Below are positions 36,049 to 48,824 of a DNA stretch of 64,000 bases, one piece after another. The notes under the pieces are model-generated. The model saw only the letters and a program-made list of their open reading frames with translations. It did no database searches and was not told the DNA's origin. This stretch comes from Apoderus coryli (lineage: Eukaryota > Arthropoda > Insecta > Coleoptera > Attelabidae). Position numbers and translations under genes: made by a program. The stretch spans positions 17,629,651-17,693,650 of the forward strand of contig OU452203.1 of assembly GCA_911728435.2 (NCBI GenBank). The letters run 5' to 3'. Each line of letters starts with the position of its first letter. Position 1 is the first letter of the stretch.

Positions 36049-39000
36049 CTACAATGAAAAGAATTTCAGAAATTGCGAGGGCGGTACAGGACTAGGCGGT
36101 GTTACTCCGCCAGCTTCTTGAAGTCTAGCTTTAAAATCGGGACATTGGTCGGCAATGCATGGATGGCCAAGTGATTTCCAAAATAGACATCGGCAGTACT
36201 TGCATAATGACAACATCTCGGCGTATTGTCTGTCCTCATTTATACCGAATGCTCTAAAATAATAGACATAGATTGATAAGTTATTTCTAAATTTTTGGAT
36301 TAGCACCACAATTAACATAAAATATTACAGACGGGGTTTGTCTATGGTTCAATTGGTCAATCTCGAACGACTGGAGATTAAAGCAAGTGAAACTTAAATT
36401 ATGTGCTTACTTTTTCAATGAATTATATATGGATTTCCAGTCAATTTTCTCATTATCCTTTGGTAAAAATAAGTCTATTTGTTGCTTATTGAAATGGTAT
36501 TTAGTCAGTTCTCGCCAAACTCTTTGTTCATCTACAATAGCTGAGATTTGATCACATGCCTGTGCACCAGATACTAAATCCCTAAAAGTAAACAGTTAGT
36601 TTGTAATATCACATTTTATGTTGAATAAAATGGAACTAACGTGTGATCAGATAATCTCAATATAACCTCCCTAATGCATTCTTCAGGTAATTGTAAAAGT
36701 GTTGGATAACTGTCAGGATTAGGGCCAACTATTTGCATTTGCCCAACCATATTCAATATACGATCAATTTTTACGGTGTGTTGGTGCCATAACAGTTGTG
36801 ACCCCAAAGGACCTAGAACGATACTGATTTACATTTTTAATTAAAATATACCGTCTGCTGGGTGTGTTATCGTATTTCCCAGGAACATAACAAGGATCAC
36901 TATCATAAAAGGCAGGCCTTTTAAGGGTTAAAAAAATAGTCGTGAAGTATTTACCCAAATTCTCATTTCTTCTTAAATTTGTCAGGATTTATTAAGTCAT
37001 TTCGCGCAAGTACCGAATTATACAGTGTGTGTATTAAGTCTGGCCGATTTAAACCAAATTTCGTCTAAGAGGATCTTACGCTTCCTATGATGGTATTGGC
37101 CTGGCTCTTTAGTTTGTCTGGGAATCAAACGTAACACATTTAGATTGCTATAATTTTGATAAAAACCTTTTTTCCTAATTAGATTAATTAATTATGGACA
37201 GTTTTGAAGCAGGCGTAGGTAACCTGAGACATTTTTCTTCGAGAGGAACGAGGGGTTTCAACAAAATGTTTCTCTTAATTTATTTTTGGTCGTATAGGCT
37301 TTCGCTTACCGCCCCAACATGCTGATCGCTCTGCAGCGCTCAATGCTTTCAATTTATTTAATAATCGTCTTAATCCTCTAGGATTGTGTTGGCTCGTAGT
37401 TGAGTATCGTGCAACTTCCTCTAACATCATCAGTAACACTTTTTGGGTACAGCCCGATAATGCAGTCATTTGTTGACCGATTAGAAGATCTAGTAGTGCG
37501 CAAACGTAATTGAATCTGCGCACGTCCCGTACAGCACTTTGGAAGTCTAATCGTTTCACCACTTCATCTAGTTCGTTAAAGCCTGCTATCTGCAACAGAA
37601 GTATTCATTATTTTACTACATGTTGTTTTAAATTACGAATCTAGTAAAGCAATGAGTAGCCTCGTAGTATCTAGAAATTCAACAACTTTCGTACCACAGA
37701 AAATTAATATTGTGTGGTTGGGGGTGTGCTTTCGTTATCTTTACCTGAAGGAGCTAACCGCTAATGAAGTACCTACCGCTGAATAAGAGTATTGCAAATA
37801 GTTTCCTTCAACTACTACCTCAAGTAAAAGCTCATTTAAAATGAATACAGCAGATTATCAATTAAATTCAGTGTTTGGAGATGAGTTTTCAGCAGATCTC
37901 ATTTTTCTGATTACTCAGTGATCCTTTTCAATGCTTAAACTGAAAGTTTCGGTTTATCAGTTGACACAATGATGAATTCTGAAACTGGGAACTAGCTGTC
38001 AACTGTTTAATGGTCCACATTAGATAATCTTTTTGAACTTTCTTTGTTGGAATTCATTAAAATCAGGGATTCATATTTTTAACTACAACTGTGCAATATA
38101 CGTCAGTGTTTTCCTATTTAGATCTGTGAATTTTTAACACTAGATTTTAATGAGGATGTATAAATAAGACTTTTGTTTGACATTTGCCAAGGGCTACTTA
38201 CCTCTTTCGTAGATTTAACAGTGATGTGACAATGTGGTTGAATGGCATTATCTGGTTTTCCTTCGTCGTCCTCAGTTTTTTCGAGGTGTGTGTTTCTTTA
38301 AGCAAAAATAATTATTAATAAATTATAAGACCTTCATAGGTTATTATAAGACATCGCTAGTTAGAAGCTTATCAGATTTTACAGCTTTACTGAAGTTATA
38401 ATATTACAGAATGAAGCAGGTAGGTATATCTAACAATGTTTCTAAATTGTTCAATAAATCTCAAACAATATGTGTACGAACTAAAGACCATGACATGACA
38501 GAAATATGAAACGAATGAAAAATAATAAGACAATCAATCTGAGAATTGAAATCGAAATTATATGTCATTAAAAGCAAATTACCACTAGACAATTTCTTTT
38601 GGCACTTCAAAAATTATACTGATTATTATTTATTATGTTGTAATTACATTCATATTCAAAGGCGTTAATGTGAATATAAAAATGAGAACATCAGTTCATA
38701 AGTTACCATTACATATCAAGAACATGTTGACGTTGTTAAAAGCGAGTAGAATGTTTCTTATAATAGTCATTAGTGTTATTTTTAACAATCGTTTGGTATT
38801 AACGAACCCATCAAATCACGTTCCAAACATTTTCGGTCAAATGTATTCGGCTATTTTAAGAAATTCGAATAAAATTATTATTTTACTTGTACAAGAAGAA
38901 TGTGAACCAGGTTGCAATAGTTTTAAGTATAATAATGAGGATTTTTTGGATTTGCTTCTGCCTCATATTGGTATTAAAAATTTATAGTGAATCATTTAGA

Positions 39001-41513
39001 AAATACAACATCGTGTAAGTAAATACAAGGGCTTCTTACCGTGTCAAAATTTGGAATAGGAAAAATCGCTGGCTGAGTAACTTATTATACAATAGCTGAC
39101 AGGAATATTATTCAATATTTGCTTTATATGATGTTATATTTTCTGTTTATCACATAATAAGTAATAGATAGAACCACAAATTTAAAAAAAATAAATTCCA
39201 GGTTCCAAATACAAATACTCAGTAGGCACAATCAAGTTAAGTCAAAATTATTATAAAAACGGTTCATCGTCAGCAATAACAGACGAAATCAATGAAATTA
39301 ACAGCATTTATGCAACTTTTGTGTTTGTCGCCAAAAACGAGGAAATATTTCAAAACTACTTTGAATCAAGACGACGATTTTTGCAAAGAAACTCCCGAGC
39401 AATGCATTTGGTGGTACTCACAAATCCTATAGGAATTTTCGAAGTGGTCTGTAATAAAGTGTTAAGGTTATTGTGGAAAGAATTCACTGTATTGAATAAT
39501 GCGTTACATATGCCGTTTGCGGAGAAGTTTCAAAATTATATTTTTACGTATAGAGCGTTCGAGAAAAATCAGTTATCAGGTTTGGGAAAAATTGAGTCAT
39601 TCAGATTGAGCCAAGTCGTTGATAATCCAAATTTGCTAAGGACTGTGTTGATTAAAAATATGAATGGGAAAAAATTTAAGACATCGCAGTTTTCACGTCA
39701 TCCCAGTGCAACTCGAAATGTCCCGGAGTGTCTTAAATCTTTAAGGATTTACCGAGATATACGTGATACATCGAAATTTTATGGTATCGATGGTGTAATT
39801 GTCTCTGAAATCGGGTTATACATGAACTGTACTTTGAAGAATACTGGAACAAACGTGGATTATTACGGTGTGGTGTTTCCAAATGGAACTGTAACAGATG
39901 GATTAGGTAAAGTTGTGAGACGTCATGTAGAATTATCTGGAAATGGTCGATACTTGGTTGATTATGGTTCGAAAGATTATGAATTTACTATGGCATATGA
40001 TTTTGATGATATTTGCTTGATAGTTCCGAAATCACCACCTTTTCCAAAATACATGGCGATGATCACTATGGTCCAAATCAATGTATGGTTGCTGTTCCTG
40101 TTTTTTGTTACTTTATTCATTTTCTTAAATATTATTTTAGGAAAAAGTACAAATAGATCTTGTATAGTGTCTGCTTTAGAAATTGTACAAATATTGTCTC
40201 AGCAGTCGTTAACAAGGGTTAAGAAATTAATTGAGGATAGTCAACGTATTTTTATATTGACTCTTCTACTATTTTCACTCATACTTTCCAATATCTTGAG
40301 TGGTAGCCTCTATAATTCCTTTAAAGAGGTCAAATTTTTTCCTGAAATTGACACATTGGATGAATTTTTAGCAACTACCTTAACGATTAGTACAAGTATG
40401 GACATGTTTTCAAATACTTCTAAAACTGAGGTAGCACTCAAGAATCGAGTTTCTTATCACAATGCTCATAAAAATCTTTCATCGCTTAATCTAACAGCAA
40501 AATATCGCACCTCTGCCGCAGCCGAGCGTTTCAAGGATGCTACAGTGATTCTAAAAACTGGTTATACTGATGAGAGGGGTCAACCCTTGCTTCATATTGT
40601 TAAAGAATGTGTACTATCAAGATATTTGGCATACGTTGTACCAAAGAATTCAATATTTCAGCCTACTATTGATTATTTGTTGCAGAGATTTTTTGAATCT
40701 GGTTTGACGAAGAAATGGAACGACGATACATTACATGCGTTAGTTTTAGAAAGTGAATATAGGACACAGAAGGATTATGGTAATCTTTCTAAGCCTTTTA
40801 CTTTAGACGACTTACAATTGCCCTTTTATGTTTTAGTTATTGGATTAGCCATATCACTTATAGTTTTTATAATTGAGGTAATATTTGGTTTAAAAAAGAA
40901 CTATAGCCTTAAGAAGAGTAATAAAAGGACTATTTGCTGAATGAATAATAGCATTATATTCTTTATATGTGTTTTTTAAAAAATTTCTTACTGTCCGTAT
41001 TTTTTGATATAGGAAGATATTGTTTTAAATTTGTTGCACATATAATAAAATCGTACCAATATTCTTCAACAATCGTCGTAGGTATATGTTAGAAAACCAT
41101 AATTTTAAAAATAATTAGAGCGTGTTAAATTTCATAAAAATGTAAGATAAGTAGGTAACTTTTTACGCATTAAATACGGATAAAATCATTTATTGTACTA
41201 AATATAAATTATTTGCTTTGATTATAAACAAAAACATATTGCTTTAATATAGCGCTATGTAAATGTTAATTAAAAATGAAAGTTCACTTCATGTACCTAC
41301 ATGGTATTAGAATATCTAGTCCTGAGAACAAAGAAATAACGCGGATCAATGAATGCAATGCCATATTATTATTTTTAAAACTAATACATTTCTCGAATGG
41401 TATACTTACTTTTTATTCCTGCAATTTTCCAACACTTTTTTCTTCTCCCATCCTTCATCGGTTTTCACCCAAGCCTCGCCAGGTGATCGCCAATCTTTCG
41501 AAATAAACGGCAT
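36049..41513 (-). CDS. Fbxo32: F-box protein of the atrogin-1/MAFbx (FBXO25/FBXO32) family
   Basis: Six coding exons in transcript order: 41513-41410, 38295-38202, 37589-37310, 36812-36641, 36581-36411 and 36253-36049. They total 1026 nt (341 aa) with all phases joining. The protein is a substrate receptor of SCF ubiquitin ligases, the class that drives muscle protein breakdown in vertebrates. The N-terminus MPFISKDWRSPGEAWVKTDE is nearly diagnostic. The middle has LDEVVKRLDFQSAVRDVRRF. The F-box spans about residues 197-245 (LPEECIREVILRLSDHTDLV..). The C-terminus keeps the two CxxC-like pairs in LCKYCRCLFWKSLGHPCIAD and ends PPSQFLKFFSL, as in family members. Intron 1 (38296-41409) contains a complete gene on the other strand. 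Confidence 0.94.
38682..40940 (+). CDS. Divergent ionotropic receptor (IR family), nested
   Basis: Two coding exons, 38682-38970 and 39202-40940 (2028 nt, 675 aa from the first ATG). The donor at 38971 (gtatta) is weak, but it is the only site that keeps the frame before stops at 38985. IRs are variant ionotropic glutamate receptors used as chemosensory cation channels. A likely signal peptide is MFLIIVISVIFNNRLVLT, so initiation at 38724 or 38751 is also possible. The layout is an extracellular N-domain and a ligand-binding region ending DICLIVPKSPPFPK. TM1 is near 383-409 (INVWLLFLFFVTLFIFLNII), TM2 near 447-468 (FILTLLLFSLILSNILSGSL), then the S2 lobe, and TM3 near 637-660 followed by a short basic tail. 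The pore and ligand sites are not of the conserved IR25a/IR8a type, so it is a tuning-type receptor. Confidence 0.85.
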
Positions 41514-44500
41514 GATTCTTTCTACTATTTTGTTATTATTTGAATGATAAACAGCTGATGTATATAAACATGAGAAACAGCTCACAAAACAAATCACATT
41601 GATTTTTGTTATTATTGTGTTGTCCATACGCAGATTCAGTAAGAGAAATTCGCTAAGCGCAGCCGCACACAGCTGATTTTTATACCGTGTTGCCCCGTTG
41701 TCGATAATGTTTTTCTTGAGACTCAATCTCAAAGCGATAGATTATCCCAAAATGGGGGTCGGTTATAAAGATAGAAGTTTTCTATTGAGGACTTTGTTGC
41801 ACTGAGTTAATTTTAAAAACTTTGTAGTTTTATCGTTCAGTAGAGACAAAAGGCATCTCCATAGTTATGAAACCATGCTGAAGAAGGAATTTTGAAAAGT
41901 TGTGCTCCTAATGTCGACTTAACGGGGCCAAGATTTTGTCAAAAGTTTACTGTAGTGCAGAGCTCTGTGGTACTCTCATTAAACCTTCTTGAAGACAGTA
42001 TTCTAAATGTATTTGAAGTAGTTGGTACTTTCTCTAAAGTACATTTGATATGAATGTACCTACTTATATACTTGTATTAAAACTGTTTGGGATGATAAAG
42101 TATATATATAATTACTATGATATCCAGAAAATTAAAATAAATATCTAACTGATTCGATATTATGAAAATTAAATTTGGTTTTGCTGTAGTTTGTTTGAAC
42201 ATAAATATAGGTATTACGAAACTAAGGCAGCTTATAGAATTTAGGTTTGTCAAAAGTAAGTCATTGTTTTTCGTATTGTTGATAACTTAAAGTGTTTTAT
42301 CATTTAAAAATAGAGTTAACATTTAATGCATGATGTTATTCATACCTATCTATTACATGAATCATTATCGTGAAATGTATTAGAATTAATATTAGGTTAG
42401 GAGTTGGATAATGTGAATTTCATTGAAAAAAAGAAGTACAAAATATAAATTGTTATACGAGTCGTTTAAAACAATTAAGTATAACAATTATTATACAACA
42501 TTTAAGTGTTTCACATTCATAGTTTTTTAATGATAGGAGTGAGCTGAGTCTAATAAGCTGAGTTGTTTGCGTTTTCTCTATTCCAGGTTCAAGAATTCGT
42601 TTACTAAGTTAGTTCTAATTGATTTTAGTAGAATATAGGGTTATTCTTTCGTAGTGATTGATCTGAACAAGTGAATGTGATTAAACTGAATGTGATTATA
42701 CTGAACTGAATATTTGTCGAAACCGAAAGATCATCTTTTTTGTGAATGTCTTTCACTTAACCTCGAAAACTTGTGAAAACAACCAAATCTGCTCTGAAAA
42801 CTGGAAAATTATTTCCTCCATGATATTATTATCCATGTTTTAAACTTTTACAATTTATTGGCTTGATTCGAAATCATATTCCAATTATCTCTCAATATTC
42901 AATACTTTTAGAGATAACTGAACGAACTAACCGGTACCCAGAGGTTGATCAGTAAGCGGCAAGGGGGGTAGGAATTTTAATCAGTTTGGTAGAAGTGAAC
43001 GATGTCGAAAGAATACGCACAATCGTGAATGAACTGACAATTTTCAGATTGTTCACTTCGTTCAGTACGAAAGAATAACCCTAATGTTAAATAAAACATA
43101 TTGTCTGTGTAAAAAAATGACAACATGAAGGAGAATTAAGAAATTAAATAAAATATATGAAGCAAGCGATAATATTTGGCATAACAATCACTTCTGTTAT
43201 TAAGTGTGCAATTGGATCGTCTCGTTTTTAGAGCGGTTTGGATGCTCCTGGATTTTGACTTTCTTGTATCCATTTTCAATGAAAACTTTCACAGAATTGT
43301 AATATGTATCAAGTGCTTTTGTTACAAGTTTTCGTTTATATAAAATTAAATTTCAAAATTTAATACATAAAATTATTAAATTATTTCAGAAATATAAAAA
43401 TGTAGATTATTATCTCAGTAAATAATAATTGCTATATCTACGTCTAATTTCGTGGATCTGACAACACTGCTACTCAAAGTAGTCTGTATGGGCATGGAAG
43501 GATTGCACAACCGTAAGCACGATTTTGATTTAACCATTACGTGATTAGGACAAATTGCACACGGCAATCTTTTTTATATCTCATTGCAAGTTGATACCTA
43601 TTTTTTTTAAATTTATTTGAATTCCTAAAAGGGTATTTAGGTAATTATATCAAGGAAATGATTTATTATTGTAAATTGCAATAAACCATACAAAATGTGC
43701 AACGATGTGATTGAGATCAGCAATTAAATTAAACAAAATGGTTTCTTTCTTGTAATAAATGTTTTAATATTGTATTTTGAACACAGTTATAAATAATTTA
43801 TTGTTACAAATATTTATTATAAATAAATGTTTCATTGTTACTTTGTTTTAATATATTACGACAATGTATAATTTATTGTTTATATATTAAAATAACTATA
43901 TTAATATAATATGTAGGTTAGGGTAGGACATCGTCATATGGCATATTATTAATTAATGTCATTTTGTTAAAATATGATTAGTTGTGTGAATCCATATACA
44001 GGTAAGTTCAAAGAACATGATAAATTAAAGTTTACAATGTTATTTTTTGTATAAATCTACTATAAAAATTAACCGGATTTTAATTATTCTTGGATTTTTT
44101 CTTAAAGTAGAGAATGTTTTCATTAGTGTGATTTTTATATAAGAAGACTGTTTCATAGAAATATATTTGATAGTTGATTTTTTTTTTATATTTGACATCG
44201 AATTTAAATAGGGTCTTGACAAAATGATTTGTTTTAATGTATTAAGTAAGGGGATGACATGTTCCCTATTTACTACAATTCGGGCAATCAATTTTGTAAA
44301 TAAATAATCGAAATTAAATTTTTTGATTATTTTTGGATGGCAATAAAGATTAACGAGTCATCGGTATAAACTCAATTAAGTAAACCGTGTCTGAATTCGG
44401 ACGCAGAGATAAAGCTTTTCGAAGATGATCTTCTTTTCATAATGTTAAATTACAGCTTTTAAATATATTTCTATTGAACAAATTCGTATATTTGGTTTGA

Positions 44501-46250
44501 GATTGTTGACTCGTATGTAACAAGCTTAAAAAGTAAGGTCTATTACAGATCAGTTTAATGGTAAAAGTAGTTATGTCGTGGCAACAATAAAAATAAGCGT
44601 GGTTCGAATTGTAGTAATATAGTAGTTTATTTTGTCTTTATATTTTTAACACACAATAATTATTCTGATAAAGTAAAACATGAATAAGAAATAAGTAAAA
44701 ATTAATGAGTTTTAACTTAACTAACATTTTGGTTTTAAGGCGTATCTTGAAGAACAAAAAAGTAAACAATATCGGAGTGTGGATAATATTTATAAAATTT
44801 GTTTACTTATTAATTATAATAATTTAAGTATAAAAAATCATTAAATATATAAAATCTAATGCTAAAACTAATAATACTAATTATTTCTAAAGATACATAG
44901 GTATATAAATTTTTATTTACACTCATAGTAATTATTTGGTAAACGGTTATTCTAAGAACCAACAACGGTCGATTTTTTTAACTGAAAATAGTGTAGATCG
45001 ATATGCACAAATAGTATTGCGAATTGAGCTAGTATAAATGAATTAGACGCTGCCAATGAATAATTTTTATACTCATAATATTTCTCTAATCACATATTTT
45101 GAACAAAATTAAGATGACATTGGATTACTTAACATCAAAAATATATGAATATAATCCTAAACTAATTTATTTTATCTTTGAAATAGTTTTCTTTTTTTGT
45201 ACAACATTTTCAGTTACATCTGTAAACCATGTTGGTGGATTTGCTTATATATAGCCTATCTACATAGTTGTCTTATCGTTTTGACTAATAATAATTAAGG
45301 ACACTAACTAGATATCTAGCATATGGATAATAACTAGGATAATCGTATTAGTAATCCCAAATAAAGTCTTTAAACCAGATTCATTTAAGTAACATTGTCT
45401 TTTTATTTCTTAATCTTGAGGCAAAGCAAACACAAAGTCATCCCAACAATTTTTTAATAAATCATTCACGCTTCAAAGGCTATATATCTCAGATAAATGT
45501 TCCGAAAGTAGGTACCTTCATCTTCAGTCTAATCCACCATCGATAGCAACATGAGAATAATTATGATCATATAGAAAAATTACAACAGATTCAAAAATAC
45601 ATCAACAAAGCTTCATGTATTTGTTGTATCTTATTTCTAATTTTTGTTATTAGTATAATTATTGTTGTTTGATGTCTTAGTGATTGATAAAAGAAATTTG
45701 TGTAGGTGACGCTTATGTTTACTTTCTTCATATCTTTTGAAGTCGTAGATTTGATCTAAAATTGAAGTCTTTTTGCATTTATCATATTTTTTTTGTAATT
45801 CCTAATCGAATATCATAAAAGATTGCTGATATGTAGGTAGTTAGAATTTAATCGAAGCAGATTTGAAATTAAAAATATATTTTTTCGATTAGTCCATTAT
45901 TCAGTGAAGTTATTATTAATTACTCGAAGGATCAATGACTCTTCCTCCACAAATTAATTATATTTAAAGAATAAACTATTCAAATTTAGGCTTGGTATAC
46001 ATTTTCAGAGATTGCAATAAGTTTTTCCAAGTGGCCAGAAATGATTTGTTATACACATCGTCATTTCTGTCTGTATGCACCAACCTAAATCCAATTTTAA
46101 AAACAAACATAAAAATTGTTTACTAGTTTCATTTTGTAATTAATTTTTTAATGTAACTTATAAATAAATAAACTGGTGGCCTTGAGGCACGAACAGCTCG
46201 CCATACTGAATTTACTGTATTAAATGTACTGTACGTATAATATAAATTGA
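41514..46250. other. Upstream of the F-box gene; no gene seen
   Basis: Very AT-rich. It should include the F-box gene promoter near 41514-41800 but no core motif stands out. One MITE (42638-43081) is listed separately. Open frames such as 44040-44291 look random. Confidence 0.45.
42638..43081. mobile_element. MITE with 17-bp terminal inverted repeats
   Basis: The ends gggttattctttcgta (left, 42638) and tacgaaagaataaccc (right, to 43081) are perfectly inverted, flanked by TA on both sides. The length is 444 bp with no coding capacity. TA duplication and length suggest a Tc1/mariner-derived miniature element. Confidence 0.8.
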
Positions 46251-46254
46251 AAAA

Positions 46255-46330
46255 TGAGTAAACGTGAGTTTAGAGCGCTGATGGATTTTTTTAAGGGTGT
46301 TGCTAAAATATTAATAAATATAATAAAGCT
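46255..46330 (+). pseudogene. Possible mariner transposase N-terminal relic
   Basis: ATG at 46255 begins MSKREFRALMDFF, close to the start of SETMAR-type mariner transposases as I recall them. It degenerates after about 20 codons, directly before the element at 46342. Confidence 0.3.
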
Positions 46331-46341
46331 CAATAAATATA

Positions 46342-47388
46342 CAGTATGTCCACGGATGCGGTTAACAAGAGGACAAATGGACCAAAAACTGAAAGATACG
46401 AAAAAAAGTTATTCTTAATAAAAATGTTTGCTTGTCGAAAAAATAAGAACTACCATGAAAAAAATTATTTTTATTAAACAGGGCGTCTCAAAAAGGCATA
46501 ACTATAAAATTAAACGAGAGCAAACAGTCATATTTTGGTGTCTTAGCGTAAAATGATAAATAGAAAAAATGCTCCAAATTTAATCCCGATCCTGATTCCA
46601 GAGTTACAGAAGAATATTTAAATTTATGAAAAAAAATTTCCTGGCGTATACGTTTCCAAAGTTGCTGTTCACAAATTGGTGAAAAAATTTGAAAGAACAG
46701 GATCAGTTTTTGATATTAAAAAAGAAAAGAAAAAATATAATGAGGACGATGCCAGAATAGTTTTGATATAGGAATCAATAAATGAAAATCCATTGCTTTC
46801 TTTAAGAAACAGGGTTAAGAATTTAGAGGTGGTGAGAAAATCTACCATTCAAAAAGTTTTAAAAGAAAATAAAATGTATCCTTACAATCCTCATCCTCAT
46901 TTCAACCAAACTTTGGAGGCTGGGGATAAAGCAAAAAGGCTAGATTTTTGTTTGTGGGTTGGAAATCAGATTTTAAACGGCAATAGAAATTTTCACAAGC
47001 TTATAATATTTTCAATTTTCATTTTAATTTGTTTAATTTTATGTTTATGCCTTTTTGGCACGCCCTGATTAATAAAAATAATTTTTTTCATATTAGTTCT
47101 TATTTTTATTTAAATTTAAATATTCTTCGGTAACTATGGAATCAGGGTAAAATTTGGAGCATTTTTTCTATTTATCATTTTACTCTAAGACACCAAAATA
47201 AGACTGTTTGCTCTTGTTTAATTTTATATTTATGCTTTTTTGAGACGCCCTGTTTAATAAAAATTTTTTTTTCATGGTAGTTCTTATTTTTTCGACAAGC
47301 AAACATTTTTATCAAGAATAACTTTTTTTCGTATCTTTCAATTTTTGGTCCATTTGTCCTCTCGTTAACCGCATCCGTGGACATACTG
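46342..47388. mobile_element. DNA transposon with about 285-bp terminal inverted repeats
   Basis: 1047 bp between TA duplications (46340-46341, 47389-47390). The ends are cagtatgtccacggatgcgg and its complement. Inverted homology continues to about 46628 on the left and from about 47104 on the right. The right arm contains an internal direct duplication: cgccctg.ttaataaaaat..ttcttattttt occurs at about 47060-47115 and again at about 47249-47290. A transposase remnant lies between the arms. Size and internal deletion show a non-autonomous derivative. Confidence 0.9.
46625..47020 (+). pseudogene. N-terminal transposase remnant (helix-turn-helix)
   Basis: The reading VYVSKVAVHKLVKKFERTGS (from about 46642) then NEDDARIVLI, a TAG at about 46769-46771, and ESINENPLLSLRNRVKNLEV through GDKAKRLDFCLW. 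This is the DNA-binding half of an insect transposase family often labelled DUF4817/IS630-like. The catalytic DDE half is deleted: after NGNRNFHKL the sequence runs straight into the right inverted arm. Confidence 0.7.
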
Positions 47389-48747
47389 TATATGAGAAAA
47401 CATAAATAAGTGAATAGTTTTAAAATGAAATGTAGCAAACGATAATCTGATTATTACCTAGTGTAAGGTCGTTATAAAATGTATGGTTGCCTAAATATCT
47501 TGTGGAGTAAGACTTTCATGGATCCTTCGACTAAAAAGATATTTTTTCTGTGACGGGAAAAAAGTTTGACATATTTACTCTCTTGACAGGTAATAAAATG
47601 TCACTTTTTATCTCCGGGAAAAAAGTGAGTACTTTTTCCCCGTACACATAAGTAACGGTAGATATTTAATTTTAGGAAATTTTATTATACAAAAGTTACA
47701 TTTTCTTTATATATCAAAACTGGCAATAATTTGTGACGCAACTTTTGCTGCTTCTGACTTCGGTGGCGTGTTCGCAATTTTTAAATTAAAGCACAGAATG
47801 AAATTGACAGATATTTGATTACTGAAAGGTTTTTAAAACTTCAAATTTCACTTGGATAATTTTCTGACTTTTTTCAATATTAAATCGAAGTTTTTCCCGT
47901 CTCAGAAAAAAATAGTGTATCATACACGGGAAAAAAGTTAGATTTTCGCACTCGTTTTTTTGTCTCACAACACAACCTCGAGCTAAAATCTAGTACTTTT
48001 TTCCCTTGTATAATAAATAACTAATTTAAAAAGAGACATATTTGATTGATATGTTATTATTTGGCATTCTTTTTCTTTTGCACATTTTTAATCACTTGTT
48101 CAATGCTAATGATATTTCGTAAACCTATTATCGTTTTAGTTAATTTTTTTGCATTCATAATTTGATAAAAAAATTTACTATTTACTAAATTTACAGTAAA
48201 ATAGTAATGTGGAATCTGGTTTATTTTCTAATGATACCTGTGTGATTGGGTATATAAAATGAATGATCGAAGCATGTCCAAGGTTGTTACTTAACTAAAA
48301 AGTTGGATCTACATTTGCAAACAAAACAAATTATGAATATGTAGAAAAATAGTGACACTTTTTTTCATATACCCCATCACAATTAGAAAACACTGAATTG
48401 TGGCTACGTAATTTACATTAAAAATTATATTACTTTCAATTAAGAGATTCGATATGCAGTTATATAATATGATACACTTTATTATCAGTAATATGTATAG
48501 ATTCAATAGTTACAAAAAATAACAATTTTTATTTGTCGTTATTATTAAATAAATTTTTTTTCATATTTAATCCATTATTATTACATTGATTTTAGTATAA
48601 TATAGTATCATTACATAATAGATAATAATCATGGATGGAACAATTAATTAAATAAATTAATTATTTACCTAATTAACATAATATATCTATATCACGATAA
48701 TGATATAGTACATAATAAATATTATAGATACTTAGGTATATTTGTTA
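47389..48747. other. No gene seen
   Basis: AT-rich. Repeated gggaaaaaagt(t/g) motifs between 47555 and 48010 (for example 47557, 47609, 47930) suggest an old local repeat. It contains possible polyadenylation signals (minus AATAAA at about 48527 and 48480) for the distal multiplexin exon. Confidence 0.4.
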
Positions 48748-48817
48748 TTAATGACTATTTTCGAGGGAATTTAAAAGCTCGTGGAATTCTGGCTCTGTGA
48801 GGAGATCGTTTGTACCA
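48748..48817 (-). CDS. Mp: Candidate alternative last exon of multiplexin (distal)
   Basis: A strong acceptor (pyrimidine tract then tttcag, 48818-48824) is followed by 22 codons and a stop: GTNDLLTEPEFHELLNSLEN then Ser-His. Its phase (one base needed to finish the codon begun by ag at 51987) fits the donor after the endostatin exon exactly. The acidic, amphipathic peptide differs completely from the proximal alternative at 51805-51889. Without transcript data this remains a prediction. Confidence 0.45.
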
Positions 48818-48824
48818 CTGAAAC

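Noticed and set aside
37943..37964. Minus CTGATAAACCGAAAC, hammerhead-like
   Set aside because: No room for a stem II loop and no stem I pairing; chance match.
40567..40600. CTGATGAGA within the ionotropic receptor
   Set aside because: Coding sequence, no GAAA partner and no stems.
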